Of a stretch of 64,000 nt of DNA, positions 48,230-58,198 are shown piece after piece (within the stretch, counting starts at the first letter, position 1; the number at the start of each line of letters is the position of its first letter). Under the pieces are notes generated by a model. That model ran no database searches. It was not told the DNA's origin and was given only the letters and a program-made list of their open reading frames with translations. A program made the position numbers and the translations under genes. This stretch comes from Aggregatibacter kilianii (lineage in GTDB: Bacteria; Pseudomonadota; Gammaproteobacteria; Enterobacterales; Pasteurellaceae): the NCBI RefSeq assembly GCF_003130255.1, contig NZ_NRCN01000001.1, positions 1,901,001-1,965,000 on the forward strand, written 5' to 3'.

Positions 48230-48937
48230 TTAATGGGTCGGTAAATCGTCAATGACCAAATAAATTTTTGCTACCGGACCATGCACGCCGACCACTTTGA
48301 TTAATTCAATGTCTGCCGTGGAACTTGGACCGGAAATGATATTAACACAGGAAGGCATACGTTCGCCCTGTTGCGCTTTGTCGTGTAACACTTTCGCCAG
48401 TTGTGCCACGCGTGGCAATACCTTGCTTTTACGCACGACAACAATGGATTTCTCCGGTAGTAAGCTTACGGAACGACCACGTTCCGCCTGTGAAAATAAC
48501 ACAATGCCGCCCGATTCGGTTAAACCGTATTCGGCGTAAACAATCCCGATATTGGCTTGCTCCGATTTAGTAATGTTGGCTTCCGCCTGTTCCGGTGACC
48601 AAATATGGCAAGTGTATTTTTCTTGAACCGCTTGGGTAATACCAAGTTCTTCCAGACGAGGGTCGTCGTTTAACACTAAATCACCGCCACCGTATTTTTC
48701 GCAAAGCTCAAGTGCGGTCTGTTTTGCCTGTGTTTCTGAGGTTACGACAACATCCACCATCATCACTTTGGCAAAGTTTACAAATTCATCGCAAAGTTCT
48801 GCTTGTGTTAAATGGGTTAGGCGTTCTGTCGGATGAGTATTCACCGGCGTTGCCATGACTTCAGGCACAGTACGACGTTCTTTGCCCATTTTGGCTGCCA
48901 ATTTATTGAGGAAGTTTTCTCTATTTTGTAAATCCAT
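48230..48937 (-). CDS. lutC: LutC, L-lactate utilisation protein
   Basis: A 235-aa LUD-domain protein of the LutABC L-lactate oxidase complex. Family segments are IGIVYAEYGLTESGGIVLF near 141-159 and IISGPSSTADIEL near 201-213. The ATG at 48937 overlaps the lutB stop (TAATG) and has GAGG upstream; the longer frame lies inside lutB. It is the last gene of the lut operon. Confidence 0.93.
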   Translation of the reverse strand: MDLQNRENFLNKLAAKMGKERRTVPEVMATPVNTHPTERLTHLTQAELCDEFVNFAKVMMVDVVVTSETQAKQTALELCEKYGGGDLVLNDDPRLEELGITQAVQEKYTCHIWSPEQAEANITKSEQANIGIVYAEYGLTESGGIVLFSQAERGRSVSLLPEKSIVVVRKSKVLPRVAQLAKVLHDKAQQGERMPSCVNIISGPSSTADIELIKVVGVHGPVAKIYLVIDDLPTH

Positions 48938-50349
48938 TAGTTTGCTCCTCTTTTGTTGAACCATTGACGGAAGCTTTCGCCTTCAGGTGTCGGTAAATCA
49001 CGGGCTTTTGTCCATTCTGCCAAGGCACCCATTTTAATTGGCGCTTTGCCGTTCTTAATGAGTTTACCCGCTAATTTGGCACCGGTGTTTACACCGATTT
49101 TCCATAAGGTTGGATGTGAGTTGGCAAAGCCAAAACCGAAAATGGATAAGCGTTCCAATGCCGGCGTTTTGCCTTGTTCGACCATTTTTTCACGGTGTTT
49201 TAAAATCAGTTGCGCTAACGGAATGCGCACCGGACAAACGGAGTTACAGGCGTTACACAAGGAACAGGCATACGGCAATTCTTTGAATTCGTCATAGCCG
49301 CCAAGTAACGGAGAAATCACCGCGCCAATTGGACCCGGATAAATAGAGCCGTAACCATGACCACCGATTTGACGGTAAGCAGGGCAGGTATTTAAGCACG
49401 CACCGCAACGAATACAACGTAAAACTTCTTGGAATTCGGAGGCCAAAATATCGGAACGACCGTTATCGACAATGACTAAGTGAAACTCTTCCGGACCATC
49501 GGTTTCGCCGGCAAGGCGAGGACCGGTGAGCCAAGTATTGTAACCGGTTAATTTGGCGCCGACCGCACTACGGGCAAGCATGGTAATTAACACGTCCACT
49601 TCTTGGAACGTCGGTGCCAAGCGTTCCATCCCCATTACGGCAATGTGCGTTTTCGGTAGAGTAGTGGCTAAACGCAAGTTACCTTCGTTAGTCACCAAAC
49701 AAACAGATCCGGTTTCTGCCACAGCAAAGTTACAGCCGCTGATGCCGATGTCTGCTTCTAAGAAATCCTGACGAATTTTTTCACGCACGAAGCGGGTCAT
49801 GTCTTCCGGTGTTTCCGCACCTTCATAACCCAGTTTTTCGTGTAAATCCTTACGAATTTGGTGGCGATCTTTGTGAATCGCAGGTACCACGATGTGAGAT
49901 GGTTTGTCGCCGGAAATTTGCAGTAAATATTCACCTAAATCGGTTTCAATGACTTGCATGCCTTCTTTTTCTAAAACAGCATTTAAACCGATTTCTTCCG
50001 TTACCATGGATTTGGATTTCACGATCTTCTTAGCATTTTTTTCCAACGCAACTTTACGAATGTAGTCGCTTGCTTCTTCGGCGGTTTCGGCAAAATAAAC
50101 CTTACCGCCGTTTTCCATGACTTTTTCGCTAAGTTGGTATAAATAGGCGTCTAAATTGGCTAATACATGATTACGAATTTGTTTCGATAAGTCGCGCCAT
50201 TCTTCCCAATTGCCTAGTTCATCCACCATTCTTTGACGGTTGGCACCAATGGTTTCTTGGGCTTTCACCACGGCTTTACGCATAATGCCATTATGCACTT
50301 CGCGATCAACTCGTTCTTTAAAAGGAAGGTTACTGGTTTTTAAAGACAT
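48937..50349 (-). CDS. lutB: LutB, Fe-S protein of L-lactate oxidation
   Basis: A 470-aa LUD-domain and ferredoxin-type protein. Two [4Fe-4S] motifs are visible: CIRCGACLNTCP near 307-318 and CSLCNACNSVCP near 358-369. It carries electrons from lactate oxidation to the quinone pool together with LutA and LutC. It starts 2 bp after the lutA stop with RBS GGAGGG. Confidence 0.94.
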   Translation of the reverse strand: MSLKTSNLPFKERVDREVHNGIMRKAVVKAQETIGANRQRMVDELGNWEEWRDLSKQIRNHVLANLDAYLYQLSEKVMENGGKVYFAETAEEASDYIRKVALEKNAKKIVKSKSMVTEEIGLNAVLEKEGMQVIETDLGEYLLQISGDKPSHIVVPAIHKDRHQIRKDLHEKLGYEGAETPEDMTRFVREKIRQDFLEADIGISGCNFAVAETGSVCLVTNEGNLRLATTLPKTHIAVMGMERLAPTFQEVDVLITMLARSAVGAKLTGYNTWLTGPRLAGETDGPEEFHLVIVDNGRSDILASEFQEVLRCIRCGACLNTCPAYRQIGGHGYGSIYPGPIGAVISPLLGGYDEFKELPYACSLCNACNSVCPVRIPLAQLILKHREKMVEQGKTPALERLSIFGFGFANSHPTLWKIGVNTGAKLAGKLIKNGKAPIKMGALAEWTKARDLPTPEGESFRQWFNKRGAN

Positions 50350-50350
50350 C

Positions 50351-51082
50351 TTATTTTCCCTCCTGCATTAACACTTCGGCAATATGCATCACTTTAATTT
50401 TGCTGCCTTCGCGTTGTAGGCGACCGCCGATATTTAATAAACAGCTAACATCTGCGCCAATTAAGTATTCAGGTTCGACTTCCTCAACATGTTCGACTTT
50501 TTCTTTTACCATTTCACCGGAAATTTCCGCCATTTTTACCGAGAATGTTCCGCCAAAACCGCAACAGGTTTGTTGATTGTGAATTGGCAACAGTTCTAAA
50601 CCTTTAACATGTTTAAGTAAGGTAATCGGCTCATCAACGATACCGAGTTTACGGAAGAGACTGCAAGAAGGATGGTAAACCGCACGGCCCGGCAAATGGG
50701 CACCAATGTCGGTAACACCTAATTTATTGACGATAAAATCGGTTAAATCAAAGAAACGATCGGCGACTTTTTTCGCACGTTCAGCCCAATCAGGAAGATT
50801 GGCACGCATAAAATAGTCGGGATAATTTTTGATTGCATACACACAGGAACCGGCAGGGGCAACGATAGGATAGTCGTTGACTTCAAAGGTTTCCACAAGA
50901 TTTTTCATGCCGGGTAAAGCTTGTTTGGTATAGCCGCTATTTAACGCGGGTTGGCCGCAGCAGCCTTGTTTTTCTAAAAAGGTGACCTGACAGCCCAACT
51001 TTTCCAGTAACAGCACGGTGTTTTTGGCCACACCGCTTTTTACTACATCGGCAATACAGGTGACGTAGAAATTTACGTTCAT
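50351..51082 (-). CDS. lutA: LutA, CCG-domain Fe-S protein of L-lactate oxidation
   Basis: A 243-aa protein with two cysteine-rich CCG domains (CCGQPALNSG near 42-51 and CCGFGGTFS near 173-181), which bind Fe-S clusters in GlpC/LutA-type proteins. It is the first gene of lutABC, with a promoter region in 51083-51198 between it and the lldP terminator. Confidence 0.94.
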   Translation of the reverse strand: MNVNFYVTCIADVVKSGVAKNTVLLLEKLGCQVTFLEKQGCCGQPALNSGYTKQALPGMKNLVETFEVNDYPIVAPAGSCVYAIKNYPDYFMRANLPDWAERAKKVADRFFDLTDFIVNKLGVTDIGAHLPGRAVYHPSCSLFRKLGIVDEPITLLKHVKGLELLPIHNQQTCCGFGGTFSVKMAEISGEMVKEKVEHVEEVEPEYLIGADVSCLLNIGGRLQREGSKIKVMHIAEVLMQEGK

Positions 51083-51198
51083 AATGAATACTCCAACAGT
51101 AATGGAAATAAAAAGTAAAAAAGTAAAAAAATAAATAAAGTTAAATAGTGGAAATTGTAAATGCGATTAATTTACATTTCTCACTGAGTGCTCTAACA

Positions 51199-51227
51199 AA
51201 AACAACCGCAAAGTGCGGTTGTTTTTT
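51199..51227. terminator. Terminator after lldP
   Basis: AAACAACCGCA / TGCGGTTGTTT form an 11-bp stem with a short loop and flanking T runs, including one uptake signal. It separates lldP from lutABC transcription. Confidence 0.85.
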
Positions 51228-51247
51228 TCAGTAAATTTAAAACTTTG

Positions 51248-52843
51248 TTAAAGCGTGTAGAACAACGGTATTAAGAACGTTGCACAAAGGGCTGCAATGA
51301 TACCGTAAACCACCATCGGAACAATAGTTGTTTTAATGATAGTGCCTTCTTTATTTTGAATATCCAATACAGAGCACACAGCAACAATGTTATTAATACA
51401 TACCATGTTACCCATAGCACCACCAACGGATTGCAATGCTAACACTAACGCAACGGATAAACCGGTAGTTTCTGCAGTGGATAATTGTACGCTACCAAAG
51501 GTTAAGTTCGACACGGTGTTAGAACCGGAGAAGAACGCACCTACCGCACCAAGGAAGGAAGAGAAGAGCGTCCAGTCATTACCGGTCACTTCCGCAAAGG
51601 TACGACCAATGATTTTCACCATGGAATGCTCACCACCCACTAACATTAAGTTTACCATCACTAATGCACCCATTAAGGCGATAAACGGATTTTTTGATTG
51701 TTTCAAGCTGGATGAGAAAATATCTTTGACTTTCGTGCCGGATACGCCAAATATCGGAATAGCGATTAACACAGTAATAATAAATGGAATTAATGCCGGT
51801 ACGTAAAGTAATTTATAGCTTGATGACACATCTGAACCGAAGATATTTTTTAAAGTAAAAATAAGACCTTTACTGACTTCAAATGTACCTAATGAACCTA
51901 AGGCGGTAGAGAACCAAACGGTGGTATCGTTCATCATCGCTTTAAACGGCAACTGATGAATACGTGTCACGATTAAGAACGCAATTAATAAACCGGTTGG
52001 GAATAAAGCTTTCACTACTTGTCTGATATTGACGGCATTGCTGTCAAGTGTATTTTCAACTTTAGCCAAACCGATGTTGCGATTCGCTACCCATACGGAA
52101 ATAAATAAACCGATTGCACCGCCTACTAAAGAAGGGAATTCATAGTTGACTTGGGCTAATAATAAATAAGGAATTACGCAAGCAAAGACGCTGATGTAAA
52201 TGAATACAAGGTTTTTGCGAATTTCACTCCAACTTACTAATACACGAAGCGCCAGTAATGGAATAATAAGTGCGGCAACAGCATGGATAAACGCAGTCAT
52301 GGAACCAATTTCTAAGATCATGTCTTCAGATAATTTTAATGGGCCAAAACCGAACCAAGTAGGTGTGCCTACCGCGCCGAAAGATACCGGTACGGAGTTC
52401 ATGATGAGTGCGAGCATAGCGACTTTCAATGGATTGAAGCCTAAGCCCATAAGAATTGGTGCCGCAATGGCTGCCGGCGTACCGAAACCACTGGCGCCTT
52501 CAATCATAAAGGCAAATGCCCAACCGATAATCATGAGTTGCGCTACCGGGTTTGGGTTAATGTTGCCCAACCATTTACGCATAATATCGGTCGCGCCGGA
52601 CACTTCACTAAAACGGTTAAATAAAATCGCACCGAAAATTACCGTAATAGGTGTTTGCACGGCTACGATAGCAGAGGTAACGTTAGCACTGATGGTGACG
52701 ATGTCCGTATTAAAGTGTAACAAATGTACCCCCATCACCAATGTTGCAATCCAAGGCAAGGCAACATAGGAAGGTAGCGCGTTTCGCTTAACCATGAGGT
52801 AGATGAGTAATATGATGGGTAATACGCTTAAGAAGAAAGACAT
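51248..52843 (-). CDS. lldP: Lactate permease (LctP/LldP family)
   Basis: A 531-aa membrane protein with about 12-14 hydrophobic segments along its length. Family motifs are EGASGFGTPAAIAAPIL near 114-130, PVSFGAVGTP near 150-159 and GSNTVSNLTFG near 446-456. It imports lactate with protons. The RBS AAAGGAG precedes the ATG. It is divergent from dld and upstream of lutABC, so uptake and oxidation of lactate are encoded together. Confidence 0.94.
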   Translation of the reverse strand: MSFFLSVLPIILLIYLMVKRNALPSYVALPWIATLVMGVHLLHFNTDIVTISANVTSAIVAVQTPITVIFGAILFNRFSEVSGATDIMRKWLGNINPNPVAQLMIIGWAFAFMIEGASGFGTPAAIAAPILMGLGFNPLKVAMLALIMNSVPVSFGAVGTPTWFGFGPLKLSEDMILEIGSMTAFIHAVAALIIPLLALRVLVSWSEIRKNLVFIYISVFACVIPYLLLAQVNYEFPSLVGGAIGLFISVWVANRNIGLAKVENTLDSNAVNIRQVVKALFPTGLLIAFLIVTRIHQLPFKAMMNDTTVWFSTALGSLGTFEVSKGLIFTLKNIFGSDVSSSYKLLYVPALIPFIITVLIAIPIFGVSGTKVKDIFSSSLKQSKNPFIALMGALVMVNLMLVGGEHSMVKIIGRTFAEVTGNDWTLFSSFLGAVGAFFSGSNTVSNLTFGSVQLSTAETTGLSVALVLALQSVGGAMGNMVCINNIVAVCSVLDIQNKEGTIIKTTIVPMVVYGIIAALCATFLIPLFYTL

Positions 52844-52921
52844 GTTTGCTCCTTTAGAAGTGGAAAAAAAATCTCGCGTATTCTATGAATTTTCCCTCAA
52901 AAAAATATACCTATTTTGGGA

Positions 52922-52943
52922 AAATGTGATCTAGTTATCAAAA
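52922..52943. promoter_or_regulatory. Candidate CRP site between lldP and dld
   Basis: AAATGTGATCTAGTTATCAAA matches the left 13 bases of the CRP consensus exactly, but the right half-site is weak (TATCA for TCACA). It lies about 80 bases before lldP and 200 before dld. Confidence 0.45.
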
Positions 52944-53137
52944 AAATGTAACATTTCGTTAAATTTTGTGATTTATACAGCTTAACTGTTTCAGCCGAAA
53001 TGAGGTTTGTGGCGCTTTTGGCGCCAAGTGCGGTTAAAAATAAGGTTGTTTTTTCTGTGCTTGGGCCGTTATTTTCTGTTATTCTTCGACTTATTTTGTT
53101 AACTTTTTATTAACCAACATTGCAACGGGTGACAGCT

Positions 53138-54829
53138 ATGACAAAAACCGAATTAATTAATCAACTTCGTCACATTGTCGGAGACAAATATTTGATTACC
53201 GATCCAAGCAAATCGGAAGCCTATCGTAGCGGCTATCGTTTTGGTAACGGAAACGCCTTAGCGGTAGTGCGCCCGGGAAATTTAACGGAATTTTGGGCGA
53301 TTCTTAAAGCTTGTGTGGCGGCGGATGTCATTGTTATTGCTCAAGCCGCCAATACCGGTTTGACCGGTGGTTCCACGCCCGATGGCAATGATTACGATCG
53401 CGATATTGTGATTATCAACGCTATGCGCATTTCAGGCATTCAATTAATTAATGATGCACAACAAGTAGTTTGTTTGCCGGGTTCTACGCTAAATGAATTA
53501 GAGATCGCTTTGAAACCACACGGGCGTGAACCGCATTCGGTTATTGGCTCTTCTTGTATTGGTGCATCGGTTATCGGCGGTATTTGTAATAACTCCGGCG
53601 GTGCGTTGGTGCAACGTGGCCCGGCTTATACGGAAATGGCGCTTTATGCCCAATTAACGGAGCAGGGTGAACTGCAATTAGTTAATCACCTAGGCATTGA
53701 TTTAGGGGAAACGCCGGAAGAAATTTTAGAGAATTTGGATAACCAACGTTATCAACGCAAAGATATCCAATTAGATTGTGGCAAAGGTCATGACCATGCT
53801 TACTGCAACCATGTGCGCCAAGTGGATGAAGCCAGTCCGGCGCGTTTTAATGCGGATCCGGCGCGTCACTATGAAGCCTCGGGTTGCGCAGGTAAGTTAG
53901 CGATTTTTGCTGTGCGGTTGGACACCTTTGTAGCAGAGAAAAACACGGCGGTATTTTACATTGGTACCAATCAAACTGACGCATTGAGCGATATTCGTCG
54001 TCATATGTTGGCGAATTTTAAACAGTTACCGATTTCCGGTGAGTATATTCATCGTGATGCGTTTGATGTGGCGGCCAAATATGGCAAAGATACGTTTTGG
54101 ATCATAAAAAAATTCGGTACGCATTGGTTACCGAAATTATTTGCGCTGAAAGCGAAAGTGGATCGTTTGGCGAAAAAAGTGGCTTTTTTACCTAGCCATT
54201 TAAGCGACAAACTCATGCAAGCCTTTTCTAATGTGCTTCCTCAGCATCTACCACAAAAACTTCTGCAATATCGTGAACAATATGAGCATCACTTAATTGT
54301 AAAAATGGGCGGTGATGGCGTGCAAGAAGCCCGTGAGTATTTAAAAACTTATTTTAGCGATAGTAACAATGGGGCTTTCTTCGAATGTGACGCGGTGGAA
54401 ACGCAAGCGGCAATGTTGCACCGATTTGCCGTTGCCTCCGCGGCCATTCGTTATCGTGCGATTCATGAAAAAGATGTAGAAGACATTGTGGCATTGGATA
54501 TTGCCTTGCGTCGTAATGACCGTGAGTGGTTTGAAACCTTGCCGCCTGAAATTGATCATAAAATCAGCCATAAATTGTATTACGGTCATTTTATGTGCCA
54601 TGTTTTCCATCAGGATTACATTGTGAAAAAAGGCAATGATTGCATGGAATTGGAACATCAAATGTTGGAATTGTTGGATAAACGCGGCGCGCAATACCCG
54701 GCGGAGCATAACGTCGGCCATTTGTATGAGGCTAAACCGGAATTACGTAAATTCTATAAGTCTCTTGACCCAACCAACAGTTTCAACCCGGGCATCGGGC
54801 ACACGTCTAAAAAGAAATATTGGTCGTAA
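53138..54829 (+). CDS. dld: Dld, quinone-dependent D-lactate dehydrogenase
   Basis: A 563-aa FAD-dependent peripheral membrane enzyme oxidising D-lactate to pyruvate and reducing quinone. It has the FAD-binding PCMH region (VIAQAANTGLTGGSTPDG near 71-88, SSCIGASVIGGICNNSGG near 144-161) and the D-lactate dehydrogenase membrane-binding C-terminal domain. The ATG at 53138 is used; the frame extends six codons upstream. With lutABC the cell can oxidise both lactate isomers. Confidence 0.95.
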   Translation: MTKTELINQLRHIVGDKYLITDPSKSEAYRSGYRFGNGNALAVVRPGNLTEFWAILKACVAADVIVIAQAANTGLTGGSTPDGNDYDRDIVIINAMRISGIQLINDAQQVVCLPGSTLNELEIALKPHGREPHSVIGSSCIGASVIGGICNNSGGALVQRGPAYTEMALYAQLTEQGELQLVNHLGIDLGETPEEILENLDNQRYQRKDIQLDCGKGHDHAYCNHVRQVDEASPARFNADPARHYEASGCAGKLAIFAVRLDTFVAEKNTAVFYIGTNQTDALSDIRRHMLANFKQLPISGEYIHRDAFDVAAKYGKDTFWIIKKFGTHWLPKLFALKAKVDRLAKKVAFLPSHLSDKLMQAFSNVLPQHLPQKLLQYREQYEHHLIVKMGGDGVQEAREYLKTYFSDSNNGAFFECDAVETQAAMLHRFAVASAAIRYRAIHEKDVEDIVALDIALRRNDREWFETLPPEIDHKISHKLYYGHFMCHVFHQDYIVKKGNDCMELEHQMLELLDKRGAQYPAEHNVGHLYEAKPELRKFYKSLDPTNSFNPGIGHTSKKKYWS

Positions 54830-54870
54830 TTGTAGAATTTGTAGGCTAACGCCTGCACGTTAAAATAATG

Positions 54871-54922
54871 AAAAAAATGACCGCACTTGAGATTTTGTTG
54901 ATCAAAGTGCGGTCATTTTCTT
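54871..54922. terminator. Paired uptake-signal terminator between dld and mrcB
   Basis: AAATGACCGCACTT (54875-54888) and AAGTGCGGTCATTT (54905-54918) are exact inverse copies with A and T flanks. It serves the two convergent genes. Confidence 0.7.
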
Positions 54923-54930
54923 GGGTGTTT

Positions 54931-57330
54931 TTAATCTGCCGGTTTTGCTTCTTCCACCGGTACCGATTTGTCTTCTTTTAATACATCCCAAACGCTTTCC
55001 GGTTTTGCTGTGGTATTGGCATTTGTTTGTGTTGGGGCATTGGTGACGATATTAGCGGTTTGCGTCAATACGGCTGGTTGGCAGAAGGATTGATTTTGGT
55101 CTGCCCAGACCGGAATAGTGCGAGTACTACTACAATCCCAGCCACCATAAGCATTAATGCCGACCCATTTAATGCCTTGCGGTTTGTGTAATTTTAATGG
55201 GCGGATGGCGGAGCGTTGTAAATAATCTTTATACACCTGCAACGCGCCACTCGCGCCGGTGAGCTTGGTATCGCCGTTGTCGTCACGGCCGAGCCAAACC
55301 GTGGAGACATGTTCACCATCAATTCCCACAAACCAGGTGTCTCGTGCATCATTGGTGGTGCCGGTTTTACCGGCCAAATGCAAGTGGGCAAAATCATTTT
55401 GTAAGCTACGCGCCGTACCGCGTTCCACGACTTGTTGCATAGCAAAGAGGGTTTGGAACGCTGCTTCGCGAGGAACAACTTGTTGCGGATCAAATTCCCG
55501 TTCATAAATCACATTGCCTTGTCTGTCCACAACGCTGTTGATGGTACTCAACGGAATGCTGGCTCCTTCGTTCGCAATGGTTTGGTAGAGCTTGGTCACG
55601 TCATAAGGCGAAATAGAGTAGGAGCCGAGCAAGGTTGACGGCACTTTCGGAATAGACACTTTGTCCCAGCCCATGGCTTGTTGCACGGAAATTACTTTGG
55701 TTAATCCTAATTTCATGCCGATATTCACCGTTGGAATATTCAACGAACGCACTAACGCATCCATTAGCATGACCGAACCGCTGTATTTGCGATCGTAATT
55801 GCGCGGTTGCCACGGCGGGCTACCTTTTACGTTAATGGTAATCGGTTGGTTATTAATTGGTGTATTCAAGCGGAATTGATCCGGGTACATAAGTGCGGTC
55901 AAATAAATGGACGGTTTTACCAGAGAACCGATTTGACGTTGCGCCATCAATGCACGGTTAAAGCCGGCAAATTGAGTTTGTACACCGCCTACTACGGCAC
56001 GTACTTCACCGGTTTGATAATCGGCAACAACCATGGCGGATTCCAAATGCGGGTTTTTATGTTTTACCTGTAATTCGGATACCATATTGATAACGGCTTG
56101 TTCTGCTCGATTCTGTTGTTTGACATCTAACGTGGAGAAGATCCGCGCGCCTAGTAAATTGGCGGCTTTGCCTTCACCAATTTGATGGCGTAGCTCTGTT
56201 TGCAGAGTTTGGATAAAGGCGGGATATTTCCGACTGATTTTCCCTTTATCTTGCACGCCAAGCGGGCGTTGACTTAAGAGTTGATAAAGCTCTTCACCGA
56301 TAACTTTGTGTTCCAACAATAAATGCAATACCACGTTGCGGCGCTCCAAGGCATTTTGCGGATTGCGCCATGGATTGTATAAAGAAGGGCCTTTTACCAT
56401 GCCGACCAACAAGGCAATTTGATCCAAACTGATTTCACGAATAGAACGACCGAAATAGAACTGGCTGGCTAATTCAAAGCCATGAATTTGGCTGTCGCCG
56501 TTTTGCCCGAGATAAATTTCATTGAGGTAGGTTTCTAGAATGCGATTTTTGTCATAACGCCAGTCTAAAATCAATGCCATCATGGCCTCATTGACTTTAC
56601 GGCTAAGGGTGCGTTCGTTACTTAAAAACAGATTTTTAACCAATTGCTGAGTTAGGGTACTACCCCCTTGCACGGTGTGTCCGGCTTGAATATTTGTGAC
56701 GACCGCACGCAAAATACCGAGCGGGCTAATACCATCATGTTCAAAAAAGCGGCGATCCTCTGTGAGTAGGAGCGCATCGATCAATAAGCGGGGGTATTGT
56801 TGCAAAGAAATAGCCAGGCGTTCTTCTTTGTCCGATTGCAACATGGCGATCAATTTCGGTGCCATGCGAAATTCTTCAATGGCTTTAACGTTGATTAAAT
56901 CCTCGATCACCGCCAATTTATTGTCATTAAAACGCAAACGGAACACGCGCTGTGCTTCGGGCTTATCCGGAAATGGAAAGGCTCGACGCAATAACACAAT
57001 CGTATTGTCTTCAATTTTAAAATCGCCCGGCGCGGCAATCATGGTCGTTTGGCGATATTCGTTATCCAACAAAATTTGCTTAATTTGTTCCAAACTTAAT
57101 TCATCGCTCAACCGAATGCTTTCGATTCGGCTATACACTTCCGCCGGCAAACGCCAAATTTGGCCGTCCATTTTGCTGCGGATTTGCCAATCCAAATACG
57201 CGGAATAGAAAAATAGCATACAAAAGCCGGTAAAGGCGGCTTTGAGAAGCAAACTTTTCCAAGATCTTTTCTTCTTAGAGGATTGCTGTTCAGGAGAGGT
57301 TTGTTGATCTTGTTTTGTTGCCATTTGCAT
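54931..57330 (-). CDS. mrcB: PBP1b, bifunctional peptidoglycan synthase
   Basis: A 799-aa class A penicillin-binding protein. It has one N-terminal membrane helix (about 28-48) and a UB2H-like domain. The glycosyltransferase domain follows (EDRRFFEHDGISPLGILRA near 192-210, GGSTLTQQLVKN near 222-233), then the transpeptidase domain (Ser in SLVKPSIY near 469, KTGTT near 656). It ends with an acidic Ala/Thr/Pro-rich tail. A second ATG two codons in is also possible. Confidence 0.95.
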   Translation of the reverse strand: MQMATKQDQQTSPEQQSSKKKRSWKSLLLKAAFTGFCMLFFYSAYLDWQIRSKMDGQIWRLPAEVYSRIESIRLSDELSLEQIKQILLDNEYRQTTMIAAPGDFKIEDNTIVLLRRAFPFPDKPEAQRVFRLRFNDNKLAVIEDLINVKAIEEFRMAPKLIAMLQSDKEERLAISLQQYPRLLIDALLLTEDRRFFEHDGISPLGILRAVVTNIQAGHTVQGGSTLTQQLVKNLFLSNERTLSRKVNEAMMALILDWRYDKNRILETYLNEIYLGQNGDSQIHGFELASQFYFGRSIREISLDQIALLVGMVKGPSLYNPWRNPQNALERRNVVLHLLLEHKVIGEELYQLLSQRPLGVQDKGKISRKYPAFIQTLQTELRHQIGEGKAANLLGARIFSTLDVKQQNRAEQAVINMVSELQVKHKNPHLESAMVVADYQTGEVRAVVGGVQTQFAGFNRALMAQRQIGSLVKPSIYLTALMYPDQFRLNTPINNQPITINVKGSPPWQPRNYDRKYSGSVMLMDALVRSLNIPTVNIGMKLGLTKVISVQQAMGWDKVSIPKVPSTLLGSYSISPYDVTKLYQTIANEGASIPLSTINSVVDRQGNVIYEREFDPQQVVPREAAFQTLFAMQQVVERGTARSLQNDFAHLHLAGKTGTTNDARDTWFVGIDGEHVSTVWLGRDDNGDTKLTGASGALQVYKDYLQRSAIRPLKLHKPQGIKWVGINAYGGWDCSSTRTIPVWADQNQSFCQPAVLTQTANIVTNAPTQTNANTTAKPESVWDVLKEDKSVPVEEAKPAD

Positions 57331-57358
57331 TACCGTTTGGGGCTGAATTATGTGGGGA

Positions 57359-57721
57359 TTACTGGCGGATGAACGCTAAATAAGATTGCAAAAAGTGAGC
57401 GAAATCTTCCGTTCCGCAAAATGCGATGCTTTCTTGATCGTAATAATAAAAACCGTCTTCAAGCTCATCTTGATTTTCAATAGCGAGATTGTTGGCTTTG
57501 GCCATTACTTCATCTGCATTGATGTATAAACTGTATTCGGCGCCGTTTAAAATAATGTCTTGTTCTGAGTGCGCCGGTAAGTTCTCTAAATGAAAAAGTG
57601 CGGTGGAAATTAATTGTGGATTCGACCGCACTTCAATATTAAACCAGTTGGCGAAGGCTTCGTGTTCCATTGAACAGGTCGCCACAGTATTGCCGTTGTG
57701 ATAGGTAAATTGGAAATCCAT
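57359..57721 (-). CDS. yacL: YacL, UPF0231 protein
   Basis: A 120-aa protein of the UPF0231 family, like E. coli YacL. Conserved segments are a HEAFANWFNIEV stretch near 22-33, EYSLYINADEVMAKAN near 65-80 and YYDQESIAFCGTEDF near 94-108. The ATG at 57721 gives the family length; the longer frame lies in erpA. It follows erpA by 1 bp. Function is unknown. Confidence 0.85.
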   Translation of the reverse strand: MDFQFTYHNGNTVATCSMEHEAFANWFNIEVRSNPQLISTALFHLENLPAHSEQDIILNGAEYSLYINADEVMAKANNLAIENQDELEDGFYYYDQESIAFCGTEDFAHFLQSYLAFIRQ

Positions 57722-57722
57722 G

Positions 57723-58064
57723 TTAAATGCTAAAAGAAGAACCGCAGCCACAAGTAGATGAGGCATTCGGATTATTGACGACAAAGCGCGAGCCTTCCAA
57801 GCCCTCGGTGTAATCGACGGTGCCACCGATTAAATATTGTAAACTCATCGGATCAATCACTAATTGTACGCCTGAATTTTCTACGGTTAAGTCGCCATCA
57901 TTTACTTTTTCATCGAACGTAAAACCGTATTGAAAACCGCTGCAACCGCCACCGGTAATGTAAACCCGAAGTTTGAGATCAGGGTTTTCTTCTTCGCTGA
58001 TTAAAGATTTAACTTTTTGTGCCGCAGCATCGGTAAAAGTTAACGGAACGGATATATCTGTCAT
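57723..58064 (-). CDS. erpA: ErpA, iron-sulfur cluster insertion protein
   Basis: A 113-aa A-type Fe-S carrier. Its three ligand cysteines are in [11 protein letters not shown] near 41 and CGCGSSFSI at the C-terminus (105 and 107). It hands clusters to target enzymes. It lies upstream of yacL and divergent from map. Confidence 0.95.
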   Translation of the reverse strand: MTDISVPLTFTDAAAQKVKSLISEEENPDLKLRVYITGGGCSGFQYGFTFDEKVNDGDLTVENSGVQLVIDPMSLQYLIGGTVDYTEGLEGSRFVVNNPNASSTCGCGSSFSI

Positions 58065-58198
58065 GTTATGTAATTCCCCACTATTTATTTAAGCGCGTAT
58101 TATCTAATAACCCTCTAAGGCATTCAAGAATTTATCAAGGATTTTTCAATAGGTAAGTGCTATAATTCCGCCCATTAATTTTTATTAGGGAGATGAAT

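Noticed and set aside
52925-52943. FNR site in the lldP-dld spacer
   Set aside because: The GAT and ATC half-sites are six bases apart rather than four, which fits CRP better than FNR.
57723-57826. Longer YacL with a hydrophobic start, looking like a signal peptide
   Set aside because: That segment is the erpA 3' end read in another frame; YacL begins at 57721 at family length.
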